Shown here piece after piece: positions 1 to 6,273 of a stretch of DNA of 10,411 bases. Source of the stretch: Acinetobacter colistiniresistens (lineage in GTDB: Bacteria; Pseudomonadota; Gammaproteobacteria; Pseudomonadales; Moraxellaceae); assembly GCF_024582815.1 (NCBI RefSeq), contig NZ_CP102100.1, forward strand, positions 1-10,411, in the 5' to 3' direction. How positions within the stretch are numbered: position 1 is the first letter of the stretch; every line of letters begins with the position of its first letter. The notes under the pieces were generated by a model that did no database searches, was not told where the DNA came from, and saw only the letters and a program-made list of their open reading frames with translations. A program made the position numbers and the translations under genes.

Positions 1-49
1 GATAAAAGCTTTATTACTAAATAGAACAGTTGCTTAAAGCAGTATAGAG

Positions 50-691
50 TTAAGTTTGCATTTTAATATCAAGTTGTCTTTCAGCACCGATAATCACCAT
101 ACGAATCCCATTTTCAAAAATGTCATCCGCATTCATATTTTGTAAGGTATTCACTCCTTGGAGCATGAGTGGATATATAGTTGGATCGGCTTCGAATGGT
201 GGGTCTGATCTTATTTCTTCTTGCTGCTCCTCAAGGACCCACCCAACAATAAACCTTCCTAATGTCATAAGTAATGCAACTGCTTCAACAGGAGAAAACC
301 CAGCATGAGATAACAGCGCAACTTGGGCCTCAATCGTGTTGAAATGTCCTTGACTGGGGCTAGTTCTTGCATGTAGACGAGCACCATCACGGTAAGCTAG
401 TAGTGCTCGACGAAAGCTTACAGAATTAGCGAGCAACCAATCTTGCCATGTCATCCCATCGATGGGTAAAGAAACTAAATGGTGTTCATTTATAATGGTT
501 TCCGCCATTGCTTCCATTAACAAGGATTTATTCTTGAAATGCCAATATAGAGTTGGAGATTTAATACCCAATCGTTGAGCTAGCTTGCGTGTGGTTATTG
601 AATCTATGCCTTCTTCATTCAACATATCCAATGCGGTACGCAGGACTATTTCACGTGTCAGACGTTGAGGTGCAATATCTTTTTTACTCAT
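50..691 (-). CDS. tetR(39): Tetracycline repressor TetR of the tet(39) determinant
   Basis: This is a tetracycline-responsive repressor of 213 aa, the usual length for TetR. The N-terminal helix-turn-helix spans roughly residues 31-50 (core TTRKLAQRLGIKSPTLYWHF), closely matching the classical TetR DNA-binding domain. By alignment from memory to TetR(D), the drug-pocket residues N82, F86, H100, T103, Q116 and E147 correspond to N89, F93, H107, T110, Q123 and E154 here. R104 appears replaced by S111. The reading frame continues upstream to 769, but the ATG at 691 (MSKKDIAPQ) fits the family length, and the longer version would run through both operators and into tet(39). It diverges from tet(39), and two tet operators lie between the genes. 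It should therefore repress both promoters until tetracycline-Mg binds. Confidence 0.95.
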   Translation of the reverse strand: MSKKDIAPQRLTREIVLRTALDMLNEEGIDSITTRKLAQRLGIKSPTLYWHFKNKSLLMEAMAETIINEHHLVSLPIDGMTWQDWLLANSVSFRRALLAYRDGARLHARTSPSQGHFNTIEAQVALLSHAGFSPVEAVALLMTLGRFIVGWVLEEQQEEIRSDPPFEADPTIYPLMLQGVNTLQNMNADDIFENGIRMVIIGAERQLDIKMQT

Positions 692-692
692 A

Positions 693-711
693 AATCTATC
701 ACTGATAGGGA
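693..711. promoter_or_regulatory. tet operator O1
   Basis: The core CTATCACTGATAG (696-708) is a perfect dyad around C702 and matches the classical tetO half-sites. It lies immediately upstream of the tetR ATG and overlaps the proposed -35 element of the tet(39) promoter, so bound TetR would block both genes. Confidence 0.9.
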
Positions 712-730
712 GTGTGTGAGAGAATATTAA
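702..730 (+). promoter_or_regulatory. Proposed tet(39) promoter
   Basis: A -35-like CTGATA (702-707) and a -10-like TATTAA (725-730) are separated by exactly 17 bases. The -35 lies inside operator O1, and operator O2 begins immediately downstream of the -10. This is the expected arrangement for a TetR-repressed promoter. It was assigned by sequence match only. Confidence 0.55.
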
Positions 731-747
731 TTCTATCATTGCTAGAG
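731..747. promoter_or_regulatory. tet operator O2
   Basis: TTCTATCATTGCTAGAG is a tetO-like dyad centred on T739 with one mismatched pair in the core (T736/C742). It lies 37 bp centre-to-centre from O1 and just upstream of the tet(39) ribosome-binding site. Confidence 0.8.
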
Positions 748-756
748 AAGGCATTT

Positions 757-1944
757 GTGAAGAAATCATTGAGCGTGATTTTAATCACTATATTTCTGGA
801 TGCTGTTGGGATTGGTTTAATTATGCCGATCTTGCCTGAATTATTACGGTCATTGGCTGGAGCTGAAGCAGGCGGTGTTCACTATGGTGCTTTATTAGCT
901 GTGTATGCTCTGATGCAGTTCATTTTTGCACCTATCCTTGGAGCGTTGAGTGACCGATTTGGACGTCGACCTGTATTAATTATTTCAATTGCTGGTGCAA
1001 CGGCTGATTATCTCCTAATGGCTGCTGCTCCTTCTCTATTGTGGCTATATATTGGTCGTATTTTTGCGGGAATTACAGGTGCCAACATGGCTGTTGCAAC
1101 AGCTTATGTTTCAGATATTACTCCAGCCCATGAGCGTGCAAAAAGGTTTGGTCTCCTTGGAGCTGTCTTTGGTATTGGGTTTATAGCGGGTCCGGTAATA
1201 GGTGGAGTTTTGGGTGAATGGAACTTACATGCACCGTTCTTTGCTGCTGCTTTTATGAATGGGATTAATTTAATAATGACAGCAGTCTTATTAAAAGAAT
1301 CAAAACACAGCAATAAAATGACTGAGAAGGTTCAGGAGCAATCAATATTAAAGAAATTATCCTATTTGATCACTCAACCTAATATGGCTCCATTGCTTGG
1401 TATCTTTTTAATTATCACATTGGTTTCACAAGTCCCCGCAACTTTATGGGTTATCTATGGGCAGGATCGTTATGGCTGGAGTATATTTATTGCAGGTGTT
1501 TCCCTTGCTAGTTATGGAATATGCCATTCTATTGCACAGGCTTTTGCTATCGCCCCTATGGTAAAGAGGTTTGGAGAGAAAAATACGTTGTTATGTGGAA
1601 TAGCTTGCGATGCAATTGGTTTACTTCTTTTATCTATTGCTGTTGAAGAATGGGTGCCTTTTGCGTTGTTACCATTGTTTGCCCTTGGTGGAGTAGCCGT
1701 TCCTGCTTTGCAAGCAATGATGTCCAGAGGTATTAGTGATGAAAGACAAGGTGAATTACAAGGGCTATTAAGCAGTTTTAATAGTCTGGGGGCTATAATT
1801 GGTCCTGTATTAGTTACTAGCCTCTATTTTATGACTCAGGCATCAGCTCCTGGAATGGTATGGGCATTAGCTGCAATACTTTATGTAATCACCCTACCCT
1901 TATTGCTTAAGTATCGCCTGAATAAATATTCTGGAGTTCCATAA
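757..1944 (+). CDS. tet(39): Tetracycline efflux MFS transporter Tet(39)
   Basis: This is an inner-membrane antiporter that exports tetracycline-divalent cation complexes in exchange for protons. It is a 395-aa protein of the 12-helix MFS DHA1 tetracycline family. D15 lies in helix 1, and the loop 2-3 signature motif GALSDRFGRRP is at residues 62-72, followed by alternating hydrophobic segments to the C-terminus. I chose the GTG at 757 because it gives the family-typical N-terminus (VKKSLSVILITIFLDAVGIG) and has AGAGAAGG just upstream. The frame stays open to an ATG at 712, but that start would add residues encoded by operator DNA. I recognise the sequence as the Acinetobacter tet(39) type, which is known to travel in pdif modules. 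It is divergently paired with tetR and appears intact. Confidence 0.95.
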   Translation: MKKSLSVILITIFLDAVGIGLIMPILPELLRSLAGAEAGGVHYGALLAVYALMQFIFAPILGALSDRFGRRPVLIISIAGATADYLLMAAAPSLLWLYIGRIFAGITGANMAVATAYVSDITPAHERAKRFGLLGAVFGIGFIAGPVIGGVLGEWNLHAPFFAAAFMNGINLIMTAVLLKESKHSNKMTEKVQEQSILKKLSYLITQPNMAPLLGIFLIITLVSQVPATLWVIYGQDRYGWSIFIAGVSLASYGICHSIAQAFAIAPMVKRFGEKNTLLCGIACDAIGLLLLSIAVEEWVPFALLPLFALGGVAVPALQAMMSRGISDERQGELQGLLSSFNSLGAIIGPVLVTSLYFMTQASAPGMVWALAAILYVITLPLLLKYRLNKYSGVP

Positions 1945-1994
1945 AATATTTAATTTATTGGTTTAAAAACTAATGGATTCTATAGTTTATCTAA

Positions 1995-2023
1995 AATTAA
2001 CATAATACACCTTTATACGAAAT
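1995..2023 (-). other. pdif site, D/C orientation, 7-bp spacer
   Basis: Read on the plus strand: inverted XerD arm AATTAACATAA (1995-2005), spacer TACACCT (2006-2012), inverted XerC arm TTATACGAAAT (2013-2023). Both arms match the Acinetobacter dif arms perfectly, but the spacer is 7 bp, one longer than the 6 bp in the five central sites. It closes the tet(39) module on its downstream side. Confidence 0.88.
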
Positions 2024-2069
2024 GTGTTATAATTTATTTTGAAATTCAAATACTTATTTCAAAGTTTAT

Positions 2070-2099
2070 AGCCCAAACATCACTGTTTGGGCTTTTTTT
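2070..2099 (+). terminator. Rho-independent terminator
   Basis: The 10-bp stem AGCCCAAACA / TGTTTGGGCT (2070-2079, 2084-2093) has a TCAC loop and continues into a run of T. The T-run is on the plus strand only, so it would stop transcription from tet(39) reading through the pdif site towards the replicon. Confidence 0.8.
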
Positions 2100-2168
2100 A
2101 TGATTTTTCACGTTCCACGCCTATTCTTTGATCAATGTTTCACGACTTTGTTTAGGTTAATTGAATAA

Positions 2169-2312
2169 TCAGGATGCTTGGTCTTTTTCTTTTTGGCGTT
2201 CATTCAGCTCTTTTTTGAGTGCCTTTTTATCCTGGTATGCTGCAATCAGCATAATCGGGATCAGCAGCGGGGCCACAATAATGCCCAGGGCAATGTCTTT
2301 CAGTTTCGGCAT
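2169..2312 (-). CDS. 47-aa putative single-pass membrane mini-protein
   Basis: This short ORF encodes a 47-residue protein starting MPKLKDIALG. A hydrophobic segment at about residues 8-25 (rich in I, V, L, A with prolines at 15 and 19) is followed by a highly charged tail of K, E, Q and D. That pattern suggests a single membrane helix with a cytoplasmic helical tail. The ATG is preceded by a purine-rich GGGAGAGAG. It starts 12 bp after the stop of the helper gene on the same strand, so it is probably the third gene of the rep operon. Its codon use is unlike its neighbours: six of seven leucines are CTG and none is TTA or TTG, in an otherwise AT-rich plasmid. No family recognised and function unknown. 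Confidence 0.6.
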   Translation of the reverse strand: MPKLKDIALGIIVAPLLIPIMLIAAYQDKKALKKELNERQKEKDQAS

Positions 2313-2324
2313 GATCTCTCTCCC

Positions 2325-2879
2325 TTAGTCATTATCAAAAACAGCATTCAGCACACGGCCAAATAAGCCACGTTTTTTCTTTGTCTCATAGTGTGTCTTT
2401 GATACGTGTTTTGGTGTTTCATTGGGGTGTGTCACTGGTGTTTCATGAGATGTACTAATTTCACCATATTTATTATTATCAATAGTTTCACGTGTTTCAC
2501 GACTGTTGTCGCATGGTGCATCATTAGGATGTGTCACTGGTGCATCATGAGACATTTTTTCTTCAGACTCTTTATGCCCTAATAGTAGTTGAAAGCGGTC
2601 TATTTGATCTAAATAGCGTTTTTCCCGATCTTTGTATGACTCAATTTCCTTTTTCATGAAATCAACAAGCTGACGTAAATCCGCATCATCCTTAGACTGA
2701 TTCACTTCTTGTTTTTGTTCATGCTTTTTGATCGGCTCCCCAAAGCATCGGATGACTTCTGCAATATCAAAAAGTCCATCAGAGCTTCGAGATATACGTC
2801 CTTCTTTTATGGCCCTATATAACGTAGAGCGACTGACGTTAAAGCGATTAGATACTTCACTTAGTGATAACTTAGCCAT
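2325..2879 (-). CDS. Helix-turn-helix replication-associated (RepA-like helper) protein
   Basis: This 184-aa protein has an N-terminal helix-turn-helix at about residues 4-30 (LSLSEVSNRFNVSRSTLYRAI). A charged, probably coiled-coil stretch follows at about 65-105. A low-complexity region then contains two copies of one 12-residue motif, HDAPVTHPNDAP (111-122) and HETPVTHPNETP (145-156). The C-terminus is basic and hydrophobic (KKKRGLFGRVLNAVF). Its start overlaps the repB stop by 8 bp, so the two genes are probably translationally coupled. This kind of HTH gene directly downstream of a Rep_3 initiator is common on Acinetobacter plasmids and is usually annotated as a replication DNA-binding protein. 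Its role is not established; copy-number control or partition are possible. Confidence 0.8.
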   Translation of the reverse strand: MAKLSLSEVSNRFNVSRSTLYRAIKEGRISRSSDGLFDIAEVIRCFGEPIKKHEQKQEVNQSKDDADLRQLVDFMKKEIESYKDREKRYLDQIDRFQLLLGHKESEEKMSHDAPVTHPNDAPCDNSRETRETIDNNKYGEISTSHETPVTHPNETPKHVSKTHYETKKKRGLFGRVLNAVFDND

Positions 2880-3828
2880 TTGCTACATCCTTTTTACTTG
2901 ATGGCATATATCCCACTTTTTTTAGGTACGGGTATAGTTCTTTTATTCGGTCAGGATTTTTCAGCATCTCAGCAATACGAATAGCAAATTGAGGATAGCT
3001 TTCAGTTCCTTGTGAATAGCGACCCATTTCAGGGAGTTCTGAAAGCTTATTTGCAAACATGTGACGTTGTGCATCAGTCATTTGGGTAAAGAGATCTACC
3101 GTATTTGGATCTCTTTCTGAAGGTATAGAATTAATTTTTTTATGCTTAAAAGTGAATGATAAGCCTGAGATAGATCTTCCTGTTTTGTACTGTTCGTATT
3201 TTACATGTATATCAGTTAGCTCATTGATTTGCTTTATTGCTGGTTCTAAAACACGACTTTTAAAATTAACCATTTTTTGATATTCATTAATATCAAGTCC
3301 TAATTTTTCTCTGAACTCAGATAAAGAAATAACAGGTGTTTTTCCTACGTCTCTCCAAGCAATTAGAAACTCATATAGACGAATAGCATATTTGCTAGTG
3401 AGTTGAGCAACCTGTTTAAGTTGATAGCTCGTAAAGTGCTTTTCCAATCTTGTAATAAGAGGAACAACATCTGGTGCAAAGGTAACTTCTAATGTAGCAA
3501 GGTCATCAACATATGCAATTCGGCTAACCCAGCGGGATTTGACTACAATTTCTTTGTTTGTATCTTTATGAATTTCCTTAAAAGAGAACTTTCTTTCAAA
3601 AAGATTATTAACTGCATTCTTTAGAGCGTTATATGCAGCTTCTTTGGTGACATCAAAGCGAGAAGCATAATCAGAAGCATGAATTTCTAATTTACTGTCG
3701 GATGAGATCCCTTGGCCTGTTTCTCTTGCTCTTATTATTGATAAAAGGATAAGCCGTTGCTCGGTTACTTCAAGATTATAACTGGCATTAATTAAGGCAT
3801 TATCTTTTACTACTAAGTCATTTTTCAT
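2872..3828 (-). CDS. repB: Rep_3 (RepB) family plasmid replication initiator
   Basis: This is a 318-aa replication initiator of the Rep_3 superfamily, which binds iterons and recruits host replication factors. The N-terminus carries the diagnostic pattern NALINASYNLEVTEQRLILLSIIRARE (first 20: NALINASYNLEVTEQRLILL). Winged-helix-like segments follow, including SKYAIRLYEFLIAW near residue 145 and the second DNA-binding region around 170-215. Four perfect 22-bp iterons lie about 60 bp upstream of its start, and an inverted half-iteron lies between them and the gene, as expected for autoregulation. The ATG at 3828 has no clear Shine-Dalgarno sequence, so translation may be weak by design. It is followed in the same operon by the HTH helper gene and the 47-aa mini-protein gene. 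Length and context indicate a functional gene. Confidence 0.94.
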   Translation of the reverse strand: MKNDLVVKDNALINASYNLEVTEQRLILLSIIRARETGQGISSDSKLEIHASDYASRFDVTKEAAYNALKNAVNNLFERKFSFKEIHKDTNKEIVVKSRWVSRIAYVDDLATLEVTFAPDVVPLITRLEKHFTSYQLKQVAQLTSKYAIRLYEFLIAWRDVGKTPVISLSEFREKLGLDINEYQKMVNFKSRVLEPAIKQINELTDIHVKYEQYKTGRSISGLSFTFKHKKINSIPSERDPNTVDLFTQMTDAQRHMFANKLSELPEMGRYSQGTESYPQFAIRIAEMLKNPDRIKELYPYLKKVGYMPSSKKDVANG

Positions 3829-3854
3829 AAGACTGCATAGGTTATAAGTGTTAT

Positions 3855-3888
3855 TAAGACTACACTAGCATTTGATGTAATCAAATGC
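3855..3888. promoter_or_regulatory. Inverted half-iteron and dyad upstream of repB
   Basis: TAAGACTACA (3855-3864) is the exact reverse complement of the iteron segment TGTAGTCTTA. Next to it is a perfect inverted repeat, GCATTTGAT (3868-3876) and ATCAAATGC (3880-3888), with a 3-bp spacer. These sites lie between the iterons and the repB start, where Rep dimers would autorepress transcription in Rep_3 systems. The operator role is inferred. Confidence 0.6.
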
Positions 3889-3975
3889 AAAGAAATTGTA
3901 GTCTTATGACAAAGAAATTGTAGTCTTATGACAAAGAAATTGTAGTCTTATGACAAAGAAATTGTAGTCTTATTA
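3888..3975 (+). repeat. Four tandem 22-bp iterons (replication origin)
   Basis: Four head-to-tail copies of a 22-bp unit occupy 3888-3909, 3910-3931, 3932-3953 and 3954-3975. Each unit is CAAAGAAATTG plus TAGTCTTATGA; only the last copy ends differently (TTA instead of TGA). They sit just upstream of repB with no spacers. This is a typical Rep_3 iteron origin and the likely RepB binding site and oriV. Confidence 0.92.
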
Positions 3976-4058
3976 GTCTTGAAAACCCTGTAAATAAAGG
4001 CTTTCAGCATGTCTAAAAGCATTTAAAAACTTTAAAATAATTAAAAGCCCAGGAAAGG

Positions 4059-4134
4059 AAAAATTGCCCTTGGTTTTCGCTTCGCTCAAACTCTATTGAA
4101 TCTCGCTTTCGCTCGATTCGCCGGGGCAATTTTT
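4059..4134. repeat. 11-bp inverted repeat flanking CGCTTCGCTC repeats
   Basis: AAAAATTGCCC (4059-4069) and its perfect complement GGGCAATTTTT (4124-4134) are 54 bp apart. Between them are TCGCTTCGCTC (4077-4087) and TCGCTTTCGCTCG (4103-4115). Related copies follow at 4195-4205, 4219-4232 and 4326-4348. Confidence 0.6.
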
Positions 4135-4615
4135 AGGTTAATATTCCCGTGAATTTAAGAAAAAGCAAAGGCAAGAGCAAAAGCAACTCGGAATTCGCTT
4201 CGCTCATAAAGCTTTTTTACTCGCTACGCTCGATCTAGGCACAATTTTCTGCATGTGATTTACGCTTATTTAGGCTTCACAGCCTAAAAAGCTGTTTTTC
4301 AAGAAGTCGAGGTGCGAATTTTGGTGCTTCGCTCGTAGACACTCGCTCTATTCATCCCGATTAGAATAAAAATAGCCTCTATTTGGCGCTCATTTGCGTT
4401 TTTTGACCTGATTACTCATTTCAATAGTGGATTCTATGTCTTAAGTAAAAATGTGGCTGAAATCGCATGTGAGAGCGTTTTAACTTGGGTTTTATTTTTG
4501 ACCTGTAGGCTAGAGTTTCCGCTTATAGATTTTTCTTTTAGAAACACAATAGTCAGGATCTCTTTTGGCCAAGCACTATCTTTACTGTCAGTTCAGTCAA
4601 TTAAATGGATTGAGA

Positions 4616-4638
4616 GCCGGTACATACCGGCAATTTTT
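4616..4638 (+). terminator. Possible short terminator or operator hairpin
   Basis: GCCGGTACATACCGGC (4616-4631) forms a 6-bp GC-rich stem with an ACAT loop and is followed by AATTTTT. It could be a weak rho-independent terminator on the plus strand or a protein-binding dyad. No gene ends clearly just before it. Confidence 0.35.
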
Positions 4639-4949
4639 GGTTCACACACCACGCATCTAAAGATGACAACCCTCAAACCTTTGCCAGATATGGTTTTTAT
4701 AGGTTTTTTTATCATATAGAAACTGTTTCAAAAAAATGGACAAAAACTGCTATAAACATTTGTTTTTAAATAAAAAATAAACTTTCATCGGTTTTTTCAA
4801 AAAATATCCAATTTTTTATTTAAAGTATTGAAATATAATGTAAAAATAACTTTCAAATCAACTTTCAGAATATATCTTAAAATTAAGGTTAATTTATTGA
4901 AATTATGGAAAAAATTGATGAAAGTTTAGATTTTTAAGTTTCAGAATCG

Positions 4950-5261
4950 TGTACAAAATTAATGGACTTTTTTATGCTAAAAATTTGATTTATATGATTA
5001 TTGTTCTGTACATGGGGTTGTACAAAAATAAAGGCTATTTTTATATAAGCATATGAAAATTATAAAAATAATATGTACACATGGATCATACAATAATGTA
5101 CAAATTTTAGTGGCTAAATTAGGTATAAAGTATTGAAATTTATTAAAAATCAATATGTACAATCCAAGGTTACTTCTTATGTCAACAGAATTAGTCAATT
5201 CAGCCAATATTATCCCTTTTCCTAAGCCATGTACCTTTTGTGAATCAACGCAACATGTACA
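4950..5261. repeat. Cluster of seven TGTACA palindromes
   Basis: TGTACA occurs at 4950, 5007, 5019, 5074, 5097, 5156 and 5256 (first bases), most often followed by A. Six copies lie in the 212 bp directly upstream of the zinc-ribbon gene and one lies inside it. I noticed none elsewhere in the window except one hairpin arm at 7387 reading TGTACG. The density suggests repeated binding sites. Confidence 0.65.
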
Positions 5262-5370
5262 ACTTTTTGCTGGGCTGATGCTTTGTAATAGTTGTCAGGA
5301 AAACATCAAAATTACCAATCCTGGAATGTTTGAGGCTAATGATCAGATTCAACAAAAAGCCCAGGATTAA
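5179..5370 (+). CDS. Small zinc-ribbon protein (two CxxC pairs)
   Basis: This 63-aa protein starts MSTELVNSANII. It has two CxxC knuckles, CTFC at about residues 19-22 and CNSC at about 36-39, separated by 13 residues, as in small zinc ribbons that bind nucleic acid or protein. I chose the ATG at 5179 because AAGG lies about 10 bases upstream; the in-frame ATG at 5155 has no such site and lies in the TGTACA cluster. The stop codon falls in the loop of a terminator whose right arm runs into a pdif site. The TGTACA array immediately upstream makes an autoregulatory role plausible, but that is inference. No specific family recognised. Confidence 0.65.
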   Translation: MSTELVNSANIIPFPKPCTFCESTQHVQLFAGLMLCNSCQENIKITNPGMFEANDQIQQKAQD

Positions 5371-5379
5371 CCTGGGCTT
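5357..5379 (+). terminator. Terminator overlapping the stop codon and the pdif XerC arm
   Basis: The stem AAGCCCAGG / CCTGGGCTT (5357-5365, 5371-5379) has loop ATTAA, which contains the TAA stop of the zinc-ribbon gene. The last bases of the right arm (GCTT) are also the first bases of the pdif XerC arm. There is no long T-run after the stem, so termination efficiency is uncertain. Confidence 0.65.
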
Positions 5380-5403
5380 CGTATAAGGCGTATTATGTTA
5401 ATT
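5376..5403 (+). other. pdif site, C/D orientation, spacer GGCGTA
   Basis: XerC arm GCTTCGTATAA (5376-5386, two mismatches at the outer end), spacer GGCGTA (5387-5392), XerD arm TTATGTTAATT (5393-5403). It shares a 30-bp identical stretch with the site at 6579. Confidence 0.9.
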
Positions 5404-5412
5404 TTAGGAAAT

Positions 5413-5802
5413 TTAAATATTTACCTTATAATTTAACTGTAGTTCATCCGCATTTTCCCCTCTAATGCCCCAGTTTTCTTTGGGGGTTTCAAATATAGTT
5501 ATCTCAACATCATTTGAATCAATACCGCATAGATTGTTTATATTTTCGAATAGAGTCTTAATAAATGCTTTTTTAGTCTCTTTTGTTCGTCCATCGAACA
5601 TGGAAATTTCAATAATTATATAAGATGTACTGCGGTCTGCTGGATATATAAAATTTTTGGATTGTAGTGGAATAAAACGTTGAAACCTTTTTTCTTCAGG
5701 GTATTTTAATTCTTTAACTAAAGCCTGATGGATAGCTTTACTTAAATTATCACGATGTAATTCTATAGTTTCATCTAAAGCATAAATTTTTATCTGAGAC
5801 AT
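5413..5802 (-). CDS. Tautomerase_2-like protein
   Basis: This 129-aa protein resembles the Tautomerase_2 branch of the 4-oxalocrotonate tautomerase/MIF superfamily. It has a beta-alpha-beta pattern, a middle segment YPADRSTSYIIIEISMFDGR at about residues 53-72, a helix rich in K, and the characteristic late motif FETPKENWGIRGENA at about 104-118. Members usually act as small multimeric tautomerases or dehalogenases with a catalytic N-terminal proline after Met. Here residue 2 is Ser (MSQIKIY), so classical Pro1 chemistry is unlikely unless the start differs, and no alternative start with Pro is visible. AGAGAAAG precedes the ATG. It is the only gene between two inversely oriented pdif sites, so it is module cargo. 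Its substrate is unknown. Confidence 0.7.
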   Translation of the reverse strand: MSQIKIYALDETIELHRDNLSKAIHQALVKELKYPEEKRFQRFIPLQSKNFIYPADRSTSYIIIEISMFDGRTKETKKAFIKTLFENINNLCGIDSNDVEITIFETPKENWGIRGENADELQLNYKVNI

Positions 5803-5850
5803 TACTTTCTCTAAATTAAAACTCTAATTTTAGCTTAATCTCCCCCTACT

Positions 5851-5878
5851 ATTTAACATAATGGTGGTTATACGAAAA
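5851..5878 (-). other. pdif site, D/C orientation, spacer TGGTGG
   Basis: Inverted XerD arm ATTTAACATAA (5851-5861), spacer TGGTGG (5862-5867), inverted XerC arm TTATACGAAAA (5868-5878, one mismatch at the outer end). It separates the tautomerase and higBA modules. Confidence 0.9.
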
Positions 5879-5903
5879 GAGAGTCTACAGCTCTCGTTTT
5901 TTG

Positions 5904-5928
5904 ATATCGAAACTGCTAAAATCGATAT
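5904..5928. promoter_or_regulatory. Probable operator of the higBA operon
   Basis: The perfect 7-bp inverted repeat ATATCGA (5904-5910) / TCGATAT (5922-5928) lies 24 bp before the toxin start. A -10-like TAAAAT (5917-5922) falls within it, so binding would occlude the promoter, as expected for antitoxin autoregulation. Confidence 0.55.
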
Positions 5929-5952
5929 ACGCCATTGACGTACATTAAGTCT

Positions 5953-6273
5953 ATGTTATTTATTGAAACCAGCATCTTTACCAAGCAAATTAAAGACCTT
6001 GTATCTGATGAGGAATATCGTCAACTTCAACAAGATCTATTGGTTCAGCCAGATAAAGGTGACTTAATCAAGAATGGCGGTGGCATTCGAAAAGTACGTT
6101 GTGCTCAAGGTAACAAAGGTAAAAGTGGCGGCATCAGAGTAATTTACTATTGGGTAAATGAGGATGATCAAATCTTTTTCTTAGTGGCTTATCCAAAATC
6201 AGTTAAAGATAATTTAACGGATAAAGAAACAGCCATTCTGCGCCAACTCGTGAAGGAGCAATTTCATGGATAA
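5953..6273 (+). CDS. higB2: HigB2-type RelE-superfamily toxin
   Basis: This 106-aa toxin belongs to the HigB2 branch of the RelE/ParE superfamily, ribosome-dependent mRNA interferases. Family-like segments are the N-terminal MLFIETSIFTKQIKDLVSDE, then KGDLIKNGGGIRKVRCA at about 35-51, then KGKSGGIRVIYYW at about 55-67, with the conserved basic residues of the active groove. The frame stays open upstream to a TTG at 5935, but the ATG at 5953 gives the usual N-terminus. Toxin precedes antitoxin, which is the normal order for higBA, and the two overlap by 8 bp. It occupies its own pdif module, probably adding plasmid stability. No damage is visible, so the pair is likely active. Confidence 0.88.
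   Translation: MLFIETSIFTKQIKDLVSDEEYRQLQQDLLVQPDKGDLIKNGGGIRKVRCAQGNKGKSGGIRVIYYWVNEDDQIFFLVAYPKSVKDNLTDKETAILRQLVKEQFHG

Larger units (their letters stand above)
3976..5178. other. Non-coding stretch between the origin and the zinc-ribbon gene
   Basis: I see no convincing gene in these 1.2 kb. The first part (to about 4450) holds AT-rich DNA next to the iterons, an 11-bp inverted repeat and several CGCTTCGCTC-like repeats. A compact GCCGGT/ACCGGC hairpin lies at 4616-4631. From about 4720 the DNA is extremely AT-rich. It ends with a cluster of TGTACA palindromes (4950-5161) leading into the zinc-ribbon gene. The region could hold the DNA-unwinding element and an origin of transfer used in trans, but no recognisable nic site was found. 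Confidence 0.6.

Noticed and set aside
2178..2366. Plus-strand ORF over the end of the rep operon
   Set aside because: It is antisense to the 47-aa mini-protein and the helper gene. The minus-strand genes have start sites, ribosome-binding sites and operon spacing; this one does not.
3888..3975. Iterons considered as a CRISPR array
   Set aside because: The 22-bp units are contiguous with no spacers, and they sit next to a Rep_3 gene, so they are iterons.
4453..4719. 88-aa plus-strand ORF in the region downstream of the origin
   Set aside because: It has no ribosome-binding site and an unnatural composition, it spans the GCCGGT hairpin, and no family is recognisable. Probably a chance ORF.
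4390..4950. Origin of transfer
   Set aside because: No mobilisation gene is nearby and I could not identify a known nic sequence. The hairpin at 4616 alone is not enough.
4998..5207. Minus-strand 69-aa ORF across the TGTACA cluster
   Set aside because: Its residues (many I, F, Y, L) simply reflect AT-rich DNA, and it overlaps the supported zinc-ribbon gene.
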